Assembly: GCA_913041025.1 (NCBI GenBank)
Contig: CAJWGQ010000061.1
Span: forward strand, 1 to 14,219
Length of the DNA: 14,219 bases
Direction of reading: 5' to 3'
Source of the DNA: an uncultured Gammaproteobacteria bacterium
Lineage (GTDB): Bacteria > Pseudomonadota > Gammaproteobacteria > Pseudomonadales > Azotimanducaceae_A
Part shown: one piece after another, positions 7,691-14,219 of the stretch
Layout: each line of letters starts with the position of its first letter
Numbering within the stretch: position 1 is the first letter of the stretch
Notes under the pieces: generated by a model
Told to the model about the DNA's origin: nothing
Database searches by the model: none
What the model saw: the letters and a program-made list of their open reading frames with translations, nothing else
Program-made: the position numbers and the translations under genes

Positions 7691-10600
7691 TTACGCCTGG
7701 GCCAGCTCGCTTGTTGGTGGTTTGTCCTTATTAAGCAACGTTTCTTGGACTACTATCAAGGTGGGTACAATGAAAAGAATGAGCAGGCTAGCGAATAGAA
7801 TGCCTATAGCTAGACTTATCGCCATCGGGATCATGAATTGAGCTGTGGTACTGGTCTCGAAGATCAAGGGCATTAAGCCTAAAGAAGTGGTAGCGGTCGT
7901 TATAAATATTGGACGAAACCTTCTCTGAGTCGCTTTGATTACTGCCTCTTCAACCGTATAGGAGCCTTCATCTCGAAACTTGTTAAAACGATCAACAAGT
8001 ATTAAGGAATCGTTGACTACAACACCCGCAAGAGCGACTACACCAAATAACGAATAGAAAGATAAGTTATATCCCAAGATAAAGTGACCTATGAATGCGC
8101 CTGCAGCACCAAAGGGTATCCCTGCGAGTATGATCAGAGGCTGGCTATAGCTGCGTAATAGGGAGGCTAACATGGCAAATATGATCAACAGAGCCAAGAG
8201 GCTTAACTGGCCTAATGAGGCAAGACTGGCCTGTTGATCCTGGGCAAAACCCGCAGTATTTATTTGCAAGCCCACGTACTTTTCTTTTAGTTTTGGAAGA
8301 GTCGTCGTTCTCAGGCCTATCTCAATGTCTTCGGGCATCGCGCTGGATCGGTCGACTCGCCCGCTGACCGTCACGATTCGCCGACCGTTAACTCTTTCGA
8401 TGCTCGAATAGCTTCGGTTCTCGGTTACCTTAGCTACCTGAGTAAGAGGGGCCTCTGTGCCATCGGAGAGGCGAATCCTGACATCAAAAAAATCCTTGGC
8501 GCTTTGTCTCTCGTTCTCTGGATACCTCACCATAACCCGAAGTTCTTCTCGACCTCGTTGAATTCTTTGGACTTCTTCGCCATAAAAACTCTGACGCAGT
8601 TGCAATGCGACGTCGGCGGGCGTTAGTCCGGCCGCTAGGCCAGCTGAGGTAAGCTCTACGTCATATTGTCTCTTGCCTGGGTTATTTGAATCTTGGATTT
8701 CAAACATGGCAGGAATGGCAGCGTATTCCAATTTGAGTTCTTCAACTGCCTGGCTGAGAACCGAATCATCCTGATGGGTTAGCTCGAAAGCGATGTCTGA
8801 AGGATTCCCAAAAAACTGGGATACGTAGTTTAGTTTCTCGACACCTGGAATTGCTCCGACCTCGTTTCGCCAAAGTCGCTCTAGTTCGTCCGCAGGCAGT
8901 GTTCTTAAGGGCTCAGGATTAAGCCTTATCTGTATAGAGGCGAGATGGTTAGCCATCGTGACACGGCCTCCCCCAAATGGTCCCCCACCCGTCGATGTTT
9001 GGCCGCCAACCGTCATGCTGACGGATTGGAAGGAAGACCCTTCGGATTCTGCATTTACTTTTTCTGCCGCTGTTACCAGTTTTTCAGCCGCCGCTTGTGT
9101 CACTTCAAACGGAGTGCCGATTGGGAAAGCGAGGCTTGCTGAGATCCGCGTGGATTCAATACTGGGAAGGAACTCAAATCTAATTAACTTTAGTGGAATA
9201 AGTGCCATTGCAGACAAAAAGAAAACAACAGAAATTAAGATAGTGGTTTTACGATACTGAATTGCTCTCTCGACGAGGGGTAGTACCGTTGTGTCTCGAA
9301 AGTTCGCGAGCTTAGTTGAAACATTTTGTTGAATCACGTCCAGTGGCCACCTGCTCCAATTGCCTCCGTGAGTTAAATGAGCTGGTAATATTAGAAACGC
9401 TTCTACCAAGGACATCATCAAAACGGTAATCACGACGATGGGTACAGCCTGATAAAACTGACTGAAAAAACCTGAAACGAACCCTAATGGCGCGAAAGCG
9501 GCGACCGTGGTCATGACCCCTATCGTAACAGGTGCTGCAACACCTTTGATGCCGGCTTTGGCTGCATCCATACCTTTCAGGCCGCCTTCTTGCTCCGCAA
9601 TGATGTTTTCACCGACTACTACTGCGTCGTCTACGACAATGCCCAAGACTATGATCAGCGCTAGCAGTGTAATGACGTGGAAATTCACGCCAAAGAAATC
9701 AAAGAAAAGAAAGGCCCCAAAGAAGGAGATTGGTACGCCCATTGCAACCCATGTGGCCAATCTTAAATCGAGCATTAGGACCAGGAACAGAAATACCAAG
9801 ATAAACCCGAGGACTCCATTTCGCACCATGATGCTTAAATAGTTCCGAACACTTTCAGTGGCGTCGTCCCAGATATCGATTTCGATACCTGGCGGCGGAG
9901 TGTAATTCGAAAGTCGATCTCTTATGTCCTTAGCAATTGCCAAGGAGTCTTCAGAGTCCGATTTTTGAATCTTTACGAAGAGGCTTTTCTTTCCGTTAAA
10001 TTCATGGATTAGTTCGTCCTCTGTAAAACCATCATTTATCTGGGCTATATCCTTGAGTTTGAGTAGTGAGCCATTTGGTAGTGACTTGATAATGATGTCT
10101 CTGAACTCTTCACCTGTGTAGCGTTTGTTGTTGGTTCTCAGTAACAGGTCACCCGCGTCGGTTCGAATCTCGCCAGAAGATACATTAAGAGAAGACCGCT
10201 TTATGGAGGACGCGACATCGCTGATCGACAATCCATAACTTCTTAGGTTTTCCTCTTTTACCTCGATGGAGATTTCGTAATCCCTGGCGCCAAATAAAGA
10301 GACCAGGGAGACAGAGGGAATGGATAGCAGTTCTTGTTCAAGTAATTCCGCTCCGTTTCTAAGCTCAAGATCTGAGAGATCAGATGAAACAACCAACGTC
10401 ATGACGTCACCGATTGTTTCCAGACGAACAATGTCCGGTTCCTCGGCTCTTTCTGGTGGGAAATCTGAGAGACGCTCTACCGCCATTTCAATGTCATCCC
10501 TCACTTTCATTTGATCGACGAAATCTTTGAGTTCTACAGAAACCGCGCCCGAATTTTCGTAAGCCCTCGAAGTGACGCGCTTCACCCCATCTATACCCAG

Positions 10601-10849
10601 TACGGCTTCTTCGATCCGGCGGGTGATGCTCTCTTCCACTTCAGACGGGGTGGCGCCAGGGTAGGGGACTGTGATGTTGATTTGGCCAAGATTAATTGTG
10701 GGGAAAGACTGTGCAGTAAGTGATGATGCTGCGATAAAGCCTCCCAGCAGCATGATAAACATCATGAGGTTTGCAGCTACTGGATTGGCTGCAAAATAGT
10801 CGAGTATGCCTTTGGCAGAAAAATCAGATTGATTGTCTGTAGATTGCAC
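7691..10849 (-). CDS. RND efflux pump inner-membrane permease (AcrB/MexB-type superfamily)
   Basis: Proton-driven inner-membrane pump of the resistance-nodulation-division superfamily, 1052 residues. The fold is visible as two repeats, each with one N-terminal membrane helix (first at about 27-47), a large periplasmic loop, and then a helix cluster. The TM4 proton-relay pair is GIVVDDAVVV (D407, D408), the same numbering as E. coli AcrB. In TM10 the segment VVVNDSLILVD places N946 where AcrB has the essential K940, with D947 beside it. This substitution occurs in a subset of RND pumps; I infer a modified relay. The start is GTG at 10849, overlapping the adaptor's TAG stop by one base (TAGTG) with a strong GAGGTG ribosome site. 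The substrate (drug, bile or lipid type) cannot be inferred. The gene converges on the acyl-CoA dehydrogenase with 4 bp between stops. Confidence 0.93.
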   Translation of the reverse strand: MQSTDNQSDFSAKGILDYFAANPVAANLMMFIMLLGGFIAASSLTAQSFPTINLGQINITVPYPGATPSEVEESITRRIEEAVLGIDGVKRVTSRAYENSGAVSVELKDFVDQMKVRDDIEMAVERLSDFPPERAEEPDIVRLETIGDVMTLVVSSDLSDLELRNGAELLEQELLSIPSVSLVSLFGARDYEISIEVKEENLRSYGLSISDVASSIKRSSLNVSSGEIRTDAGDLLLRTNNKRYTGEEFRDIIIKSLPNGSLLKLKDIAQINDGFTEDELIHEFNGKKSLFVKIQKSDSEDSLAIAKDIRDRLSNYTPPPGIEIDIWDDATESVRNYLSIMVRNGVLGFILVFLFLVLMLDLRLATWVAMGVPISFFGAFLFFDFFGVNFHVITLLALIIVLGIVVDDAVVVGENIIAEQEGGLKGMDAAKAGIKGVAAPVTIGVMTTVAAFAPLGFVSGFFSQFYQAVPIVVITVLMMSLVEAFLILPAHLTHGGNWSRWPLDVIQQNVSTKLANFRDTTVLPLVERAIQYRKTTILISVVFFLSAMALIPLKLIRFEFLPSIESTRISASLAFPIGTPFEVTQAAAEKLVTAAEKVNAESEGSSFQSVSMTVGGQTSTGGGPFGGGRVTMANHLASIQIRLNPEPLRTLPADELERLWRNEVGAIPGVEKLNYVSQFFGNPSDIAFELTHQDDSVLSQAVEELKLEYAAIPAMFEIQDSNNPGKRQYDVELTSAGLAAGLTPADVALQLRQSFYGEEVQRIQRGREELRVMVRYPENERQSAKDFFDVRIRLSDGTEAPLTQVAKVTENRSYSSIERVNGRRIVTVSGRVDRSSAMPEDIEIGLRTTTLPKLKEKYVGLQINTAGFAQDQQASLASLGQLSLLALLIIFAMLASLLRSYSQPLIILAGIPFGAAGAFIGHFILGYNLSFYSLFGVVALAGVVVNDSLILVDRFNKFRDEGSYTVEEAVIKATQRRFRPIFITTATTSLGLMPLIFETSTTAQFMIPMAISLAIGILFASLLILFIVPTLIVVQETLLNKDKPPTSELAQA

Positions 10850-11970
10850 TAGTTCACCTCAGTCGTAACAGCCATGCCTTCTCGAGCTCCTGGGACTGTT
10901 CCCAGAACAACGCCTTCGCCTAGCGAGAAGCTCTCAACGACAATGCCCGTTACATTTCGATTGATAAATTTAGGGTGTTTTTTTGTTAGCTTACCTTCCG
11001 AGACAGTCCAAACTGATTCATTGATCTGTTCAGCGGCTTCCGGAAGCAAGATAGTATTTTGTAATCTTGGACCTTCTATCGTTACATCGATAAAAGATCC
11101 GGGGTATAGGTTTCCAACGCTCTCTATGTCCAGATACAGCTGCGCGAATCGTGTCCGTTCATCCAGGTTCGGTGAGACCCGAGCAATTTTAGCGGTGAAG
11201 TCTTGTATTCCTATTCTCACTTTGGCGGTTCGTCCAACAGCCGGTTGTATGCTTTCCAGATCCCTTGGGGAAATAGGAACCAGCGCTTCAATTGATTTGA
11301 TGTCGAAGGCTTCACCGAATTTTTGCCCTCGATTCAATAGCTGTCCGACTTCGGCTTGAGAGTCGACCACCCGACCATCGAAGGGTAGCGAAAATTTAGT
11401 ACGCTCTAAATCGAGTTTCGCTATTTCCTCTCTTGCTTCCGCAGCGGCAATCTGAGCTTTTGCTTGCTCAAGTTGGGGTGTTTTGGCTACCAGAGGAGGA
11501 ACTTCTATTCCAGGATTAAGAATCGCATAGTTAGATATTGCCGCCTCACTCTGGGCTTTAGTTAGTTGGTAGTTTGACTCGGCGGACTGTCGATCGGCTT
11601 GAGCTTGCGCTAGAGCAAGCTCAAAATCCTTTGGGTCGATTTGTAATAACCGTTGGTTTGATTTGAAACTTCCTCCTCTTCTGAAGGAGTTGGCTACCCA
11701 GACTATGCGTCCACTAACTTGTGGTACCAGGTCAATGGAGTTCCTTACCACAATTGAGCCTGTTCCGGTGATTTCGATAACATTCTCTTTTGTGCTTGGT
11801 TTTGCAATAGACACATAAGGAGCTCCGGTGTCTTTCGGCTTTGCCGTTTCTATCACAGAGGTTTTCATAACGTCCTCTTTGGAGGGCGCTTGGGAAAAAT
11901 ACAAACCAAGGATCAATAACAGCGCAATACCTGCTATTTGAAGCGCCCCTGTTGGCATTGATAATTTCAT
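10849..11970 (-). CDS. RND efflux periplasmic adaptor (membrane fusion protein)
   Basis: Periplasmic adaptor that should bridge the RND permease to an outer-membrane channel. It is 373 residues long with an N-terminal membrane anchor or uncleaved signal at about 10-27 and no lipobox cysteine. A lipoyl-like half (QVSGRIVWV) precedes an alpha-helical hairpin rich in Ala, Gln and Glu (around 115-195), followed by the second lipoyl half (LPFDGRVVDSQAEVGQLLNRG) and beta-barrel and membrane-proximal domains. ATG at 11970 has GGAG (11978-11981 on the complementary strand) 7 bases upstream. It is first in a two-gene operon with the permease, translationally coupled. No TolC-like gene is present, so the pump presumably uses a channel encoded elsewhere. 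The 153-bp upstream gap carries two inverted repeats that may regulate it. Confidence 0.92.
   Translation of the reverse strand: MKLSMPTGALQIAGIALLLILGLYFSQAPSKEDVMKTSVIETAKPKDTGAPYVSIAKPSTKENVIEITGTGSIVVRNSIDLVPQVSGRIVWVANSFRRGGSFKSNQRLLQIDPKDFELALAQAQADRQSAESNYQLTKAQSEAAISNYAILNPGIEVPPLVAKTPQLEQAKAQIAAAEAREEIAKLDLERTKFSLPFDGRVVDSQAEVGQLLNRGQKFGEAFDIKSIEALVPISPRDLESIQPAVGRTAKVRIGIQDFTAKIARVSPNLDERTRFAQLYLDIESVGNLYPGSFIDVTIEGPRLQNTILLPEAAEQINESVWTVSEGKLTKKHPKFINRNVTGIVVESFSLGEGVVLGTVPGAREGMAVTTEVN
10855..10860 (-). promoter_or_regulatory. Ribosome binding site GAGGTG deciding the RND permease GTG start
   Basis: On the minus strand GAGGTG stands five bases before the GTG at 10849, inside the last codons of the adaptor gene. 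This supports the unusual GTG start and coupled translation through the TAGTG overlap. Confidence 0.7.
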
Positions 11971-11994
11971 TTATTCACTCCGATCCTTTGTCAA

Positions 11995-12008
11995 TTGGCG
12001 TCGGCCAA
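11995..12008. promoter_or_regulatory. Short dyad TTGGC-GTCG-GCCAA in the RND operon leader
   Basis: A perfect 5-bp inverted repeat with a 4-base centre lies 24 bases upstream of the adaptor start. On the minus strand an AT-rich TAATATAAA stretch (12013-12021) is immediately upstream of it and could supply a -10 element, though I see no good -35. A repressor site just after the -10 would fit efflux-pump control, but no regulator gene is nearby. Weak evidence. Confidence 0.25.
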
Positions 12009-12076
12009 CCTCTTTATATTAGATCTGATCAAACAAGGAATAACACTTAATACATCAGAAGCCAATGGGTTGCTAT

Positions 12077-12097
12077 TGCTAGCTGATTCACCTAGCA
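12077..12097. repeat. Inverted repeat TGCTAG-N9-CTAGCA between amidohydrolase and RND operon
   Basis: A perfect 6-bp inverted repeat with a 9-base spacer lies 107 bases upstream of the adaptor start and 27 bases beyond the amidohydrolase stop. There is no T-run, so it is a poor intrinsic terminator. It could be an operator for the RND operon or a 3'-end structure. A related GCTAG-N10-CTAGC repeat occurs at 13882-13901. Confidence 0.35.
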
Positions 12098-12123
12098 GGT
12101 CACATCCAGATAAAGTGCTTTTA

Positions 12124-13797
12124 CTAGACTACCTTTCCGCTCAGATTGTTCGTATATCGGCCATCTTGATAGGCAACTTGGCCATTTACCACGACGGCTT
12201 TATAGCCTTTTGATTTACGAATATATCGTCGAGCTTCACCTGGGAAATCATCAACGAACTCTTCCTTTCCTGCAGCCACATTATCTGGATCAAAGATGGT
12301 GATGTCCGCGGCCTTACCCTCTTCCAAAGTTCCTCGGTCGGCGAGTCCCCAATCTGTTGCTAGCTCACCAGTCATCTTGTGTATTGCTTCTTCTAGCGTG
12401 AATGTCTTCGTCTCGCGCACATAATGTTCAAGCAAGTGAGAAGTATCGCCTGTTCCGCAGAATTGGGTGATGTGAGCTCCAGCGTCTGACGCCCCGAAAT
12501 GGCATAAAGGGTGGCTGACGATTTTTGCGACAGCCTGCTTATCAGCATTGATCACATTTTGTAATTGGAATTCTGTATCTAAATTATCATTGATAGCTAG
12601 GTCTAGAATCACCTCTCCAATTTCCTTTTCTTCCTCTTGGGCAATCTCTGCGAGGTATCTTCCTTCATAGGCCTGATTCTCTTTTGTTTTAACGCTGCCG
12701 ACTTTTAGGAAGGGTATCGAGCCTCCAAATCCTTGAGCTGTTTTCATCTCTTCTACCAATGAGCTTCTCTCGTTTTGGAATTTCTCTATACGCTGCGCTC
12801 GAGGTAAATCCATGATTTTTTTCCAGCCTGGTAGCGCGTACAACAGCATACTTGTTTCGGAAAGCCTCATATTAAGGTCGAAACAACGAGGCATCGATTG
12901 CCCGTACACTCGCGCGCCACGTTCCTGTTCTTGCTCCAGGGCGCTAATGAGCTCCTTTGCGTCAGGTGAAACTGGGGAACTGATAACCGGCTGAAAACTG
13001 CACGCAACCTCCGCATGCAGACTGATGTCCCCTAGCTCACGAATGTTATCCAGTTGTTGCTTCATGTCAGGGAAGTAAGGGACCACTTGCCATATTCCTC
13101 GCCCGCTTTCGGCCATTGCTTTAGCAAGCGCCAATTTTTCGTTGATGTCGGCGAAGCGACTGGGTACCGGGTCGCCGTTTTCGTCGATATCTACATAGGA
13201 GCTCGAAATGCCCAGGGCTCCGGCTTGCATCGCATCTTTAACGATATTGCACATCTTTTGAATTTCTTCTTCGGTCGCTGCTCTTTTTTGGCTTTCTTGT
13301 CCCATAACGAAGAGTCTTATAGCGGAATGACCGATCAGTGCCCCGACATTAATCCCCAGTTTAGGGCGAATGTGGTCAAGGTACTCGGGAAAACTTTGCC
13401 AGGAGAATGGAACTGCTTCATCGAAGGTAGCCTTTTTGATGTCCTCAATAACTCCAAACATGCTTACGATTTTGTCGGCATCCTCTTTACCTCTAATTGG
13501 AGCGAGACTGAGAGAACAGTTTCCCGTTACCACGGTTGTGATGCCGTGTTCTACAGAGGGTGTTGCATAACCATCCCAGCATAGTTGGGGATCGAAGTGT
13601 GTGTGAATATCTATGAACCCGGGCGAGACAACAAGATTAGTTGCATCGATCACCTCAAGACTCTCGCCACCGATCTCGCCTATTGAGACTATTATTCCGT
13701 CTTTGATGGCAAGGTCTGCTCTTTTCGGAGAAGAACCTGTTCCGTCAATAATAGAACCGTTTTTTATTAAAAGATCATAATTCACTAATCTGCTCAC
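12124..13797 (-). CDS. Amidohydrolase, N-acyl-D-amino-acid deacylase (D-aminoacylase) family
   Basis: Metal-dependent hydrolase of the amidohydrolase superfamily, 557 residues, predicted cytoplasmic (no signal peptide). The N-terminal beta-sandwich strand (LLIKNGSIIDGTG) leads to the metal motif FIDIHTHFDPQ (H65, H67). The VVTGNC cysteine C94 corresponds to the metal-bridging Cys of D-aminoacylases, and the GASDAGAH segment holds D438 near the C-terminal end of the barrel. At the barrel positions where classical D-aminoacylases place two further ligand histidines I see instead WQVVPYF (Q237) and CSFQP (Q269), so it probably belongs to a divergent subgroup with changed metal binding. The start is GTG at 13797, with GTG at 13785 as alternative; the ribosome site is weak. 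It lies between the MATE gene (114 bp upstream) and the RND operon. Removal of an acyl group from an N-acyl-D-amino acid is the family activity; the true substrate is uncertain. Confidence 0.85.
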   Translation of the reverse strand: MSRLVNYDLLIKNGSIIDGTGSSPKRADLAIKDGIIVSIGEIGGESLEVIDATNLVVSPGFIDIHTHFDPQLCWDGYATPSVEHGITTVVTGNCSLSLAPIRGKEDADKIVSMFGVIEDIKKATFDEAVPFSWQSFPEYLDHIRPKLGINVGALIGHSAIRLFVMGQESQKRAATEEEIQKMCNIVKDAMQAGALGISSSYVDIDENGDPVPSRFADINEKLALAKAMAESGRGIWQVVPYFPDMKQQLDNIRELGDISLHAEVACSFQPVISSPVSPDAKELISALEQEQERGARVYGQSMPRCFDLNMRLSETSMLLYALPGWKKIMDLPRAQRIEKFQNERSSLVEEMKTAQGFGGSIPFLKVGSVKTKENQAYEGRYLAEIAQEEEKEIGEVILDLAINDNLDTEFQLQNVINADKQAVAKIVSHPLCHFGASDAGAHITQFCGTGDTSHLLEHYVRETKTFTLEEAIHKMTGELATDWGLADRGTLEEGKAADITIFDPDNVAAGKEEFVDDFPGEARRYIRKSKGYKAVVVNGQVAYQDGRYTNNLSGKVV

Positions 13798-13842
13798 ACC
13801 GCTTCTTATGAGGCCTAGTTTGATGCCAGCTTGGGGTTAAAA

Positions 13843-13854
13843 TCAAATGTTTGA
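13843..13854. promoter_or_regulatory. Small dyad TCAAA-TG-TTTGA upstream of the amidohydrolase
   Basis: A perfect 5-bp inverted repeat with a 2-base centre lies 46 bases before the amidohydrolase start, within an AT-rich region where its promoter should be. It could be an operator. It is short enough to be chance, and I could not pair it with a convincing -35/-10. Confidence 0.2.
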
Positions 13855-13881
13855 ATTACACTAAAGATTAATGACGAACTC

Positions 13882-13901
13882 GCTAGAAAGTAATAACTAG
13901 C
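13882..13901. repeat. Inverted repeat GCTAG-N10-CTAGC in the MATE-amidohydrolase gap
   Basis: A 5-bp inverted repeat with a 10-base AT-rich loop (AAAGTAATAA) lies 11 bases beyond the MATE stop and 85 bases upstream of the amidohydrolase start. It is too short for a convincing terminator. The arms match those of the repeat at 12077-12097, spacing differing by one base. Confidence 0.3.
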
Positions 13902-13911
13902 TGCTTTCATC

Positions 13912-14219
13912 TCACCCTTTTGCTAGCCGGCGTATTCGATCCGGATTAGTCGCGGTTGACCAGACGCGATAGCTCAGCCCAATAGCCGCGGAAATGACGC
14001 CGCATGCGAGCCCGACCCAGAAGCCGAAGACTTCCATTGGGTCAGAAACCAGACCAAAGCCTAGAATGCATCCTATAGGTAGGCCAATGAGCCAAAAGCT
14101 CAATAGAGCTATGAAAAGAGGGGTTCTTGTATCTTTATAGCCCCGCAGCACTCCAAGACAAGTTGATTGGCAGGCATCGAATACCAGGAAAAAGACGACG
14201 AATAATAAAAGTGTGGCAG
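13912..14219 (-). CDS. MATE-family multidrug/toxin exporter, C-terminal part (5' end outside window)
   Basis: The frame runs open to the right edge, so only about the last 101 residues of a protein usually near 450 are seen. The visible part starts in a hydrophobic helix rich in Leu, Phe and Val. It continues through the MATE hallmark LRGYKDTRTP, which follows the D-x-x-Q-x-x-x-x-G helix in NorM-like proteins (here DACQSTCLG). Two more hydrophobic helices follow, with a Gly-Leu-Pro-Ile-Gly turn and a FGFWVGLACG helix, then a basic tail (RIRRLAKG). Family function is Na+ or H+ driven export of cationic compounds across the inner membrane. A GTG at 14151 is internal to the conserved motif and is not the start. 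It is transcribed toward the amidohydrolase with 114 bp between, so independent transcription is possible. Substrate unknown. Confidence 0.88.
   Translation of the reverse strand, partial: ATLLLFVVFFLVFDACQSTCLGVLRGYKDTRTPLFIALLSFWLIGLPIGCILGFGLVSDPMEVFGFWVGLACGVISAAIGLSYRVWSTATNPDRIRRLAKG

Noticed and set aside
7680..7708. Bidirectional terminator at the convergent junction
   Set aside because: The GAGCT/AGCTC arms are only 5 bp with a 19-base loop and no T-run on either strand.
8985..9010. Gly-rich GGGPFGGG stretch in the RND permease as an insertion or repeat
   Set aside because: It is short, in frame and within a periplasmic loop; no duplicated flanks or frame change support an insertion event.
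10874..11359. 161-codon plus-strand open frame
   Set aside because: It is antisense to the conserved RND adaptor; its composition looks like the reverse reading of that gene.
11995..12213. 72-codon plus-strand open frame spanning the RND-amidohydrolase gap
   Set aside because: It starts at a TTG with no ribosome site and runs into the antisense of the amidohydrolase 3' end. No family likeness.
13054..13584. 176-codon plus-strand open frame
   Set aside because: It lies wholly antisense to the amidohydrolase, whose frame has clear catalytic motifs. Its translation shows no recognisable domain.

Overview
The window reads as ordinary chromosome from a Gram-negative bacterium of roughly balanced base composition. 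An outer-membrane barrel protein, a periplasmic quinohemoprotein lipoprotein, an RND pump with its adaptor and a MATE exporter all imply two membranes. The family mix (DUF5916 barrel, PQQ enzyme, isovaleryl-CoA-dehydrogenase-like enzyme, D-aminoacylase-type amidohydrolase) resembles free-living, possibly marine, gammaproteobacteria. That placement is an impression from gene content, not a measured assignment. No RNA gene, insertion sequence, phage gene or CRISPR array was seen.

The plus-strand half (1-7686) opens with a DUF5916/CBM9-like surface protein whose 5' end lies outside the window. A 140-bp gap follows, then a lipoprotein PQQ dehydrogenase with a haem c domain inserted inside its propeller. 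After a 73-bp gap carrying a promoter-like pair and a perfect 10-bp palindrome comes a tight three-gene operon: a flavin-dependent aromatic-hydroxylase-type monooxygenase, a VOC metalloenzyme and an acyl-CoA dehydrogenase (gaps of 13 and 6 bp). The operon looks catabolic: oxygenation, a ring-cleavage or isomerisation type step, then CoA-thioester dehydrogenation. The substrate cannot be read from the sequence.

The minus-strand half (7691-14219), read right to left, holds the C-terminal end of a MATE exporter, an N-acyl-D-amino-acid-deacylase-family amidohydrolase, and a two-gene RND efflux operon (adaptor then inner-membrane pump, joined by a TAGTG stop/start overlap). No outer-membrane channel gene is present. 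The RND gene converges on the acyl-CoA dehydrogenase with only 4 bp between stop codons.

No clearly new multi-gene system was found. The points most worth a second look are the haem domain inserted in the PQQ propeller, the monooxygenase-VOC-dehydrogenase cassette with its palindrome, the apparent loss of canonical metal-ligand histidines in the amidohydrolase, and similar GCTAG/CTAGC inverted repeats upstream of both complete minus-strand transcription units.
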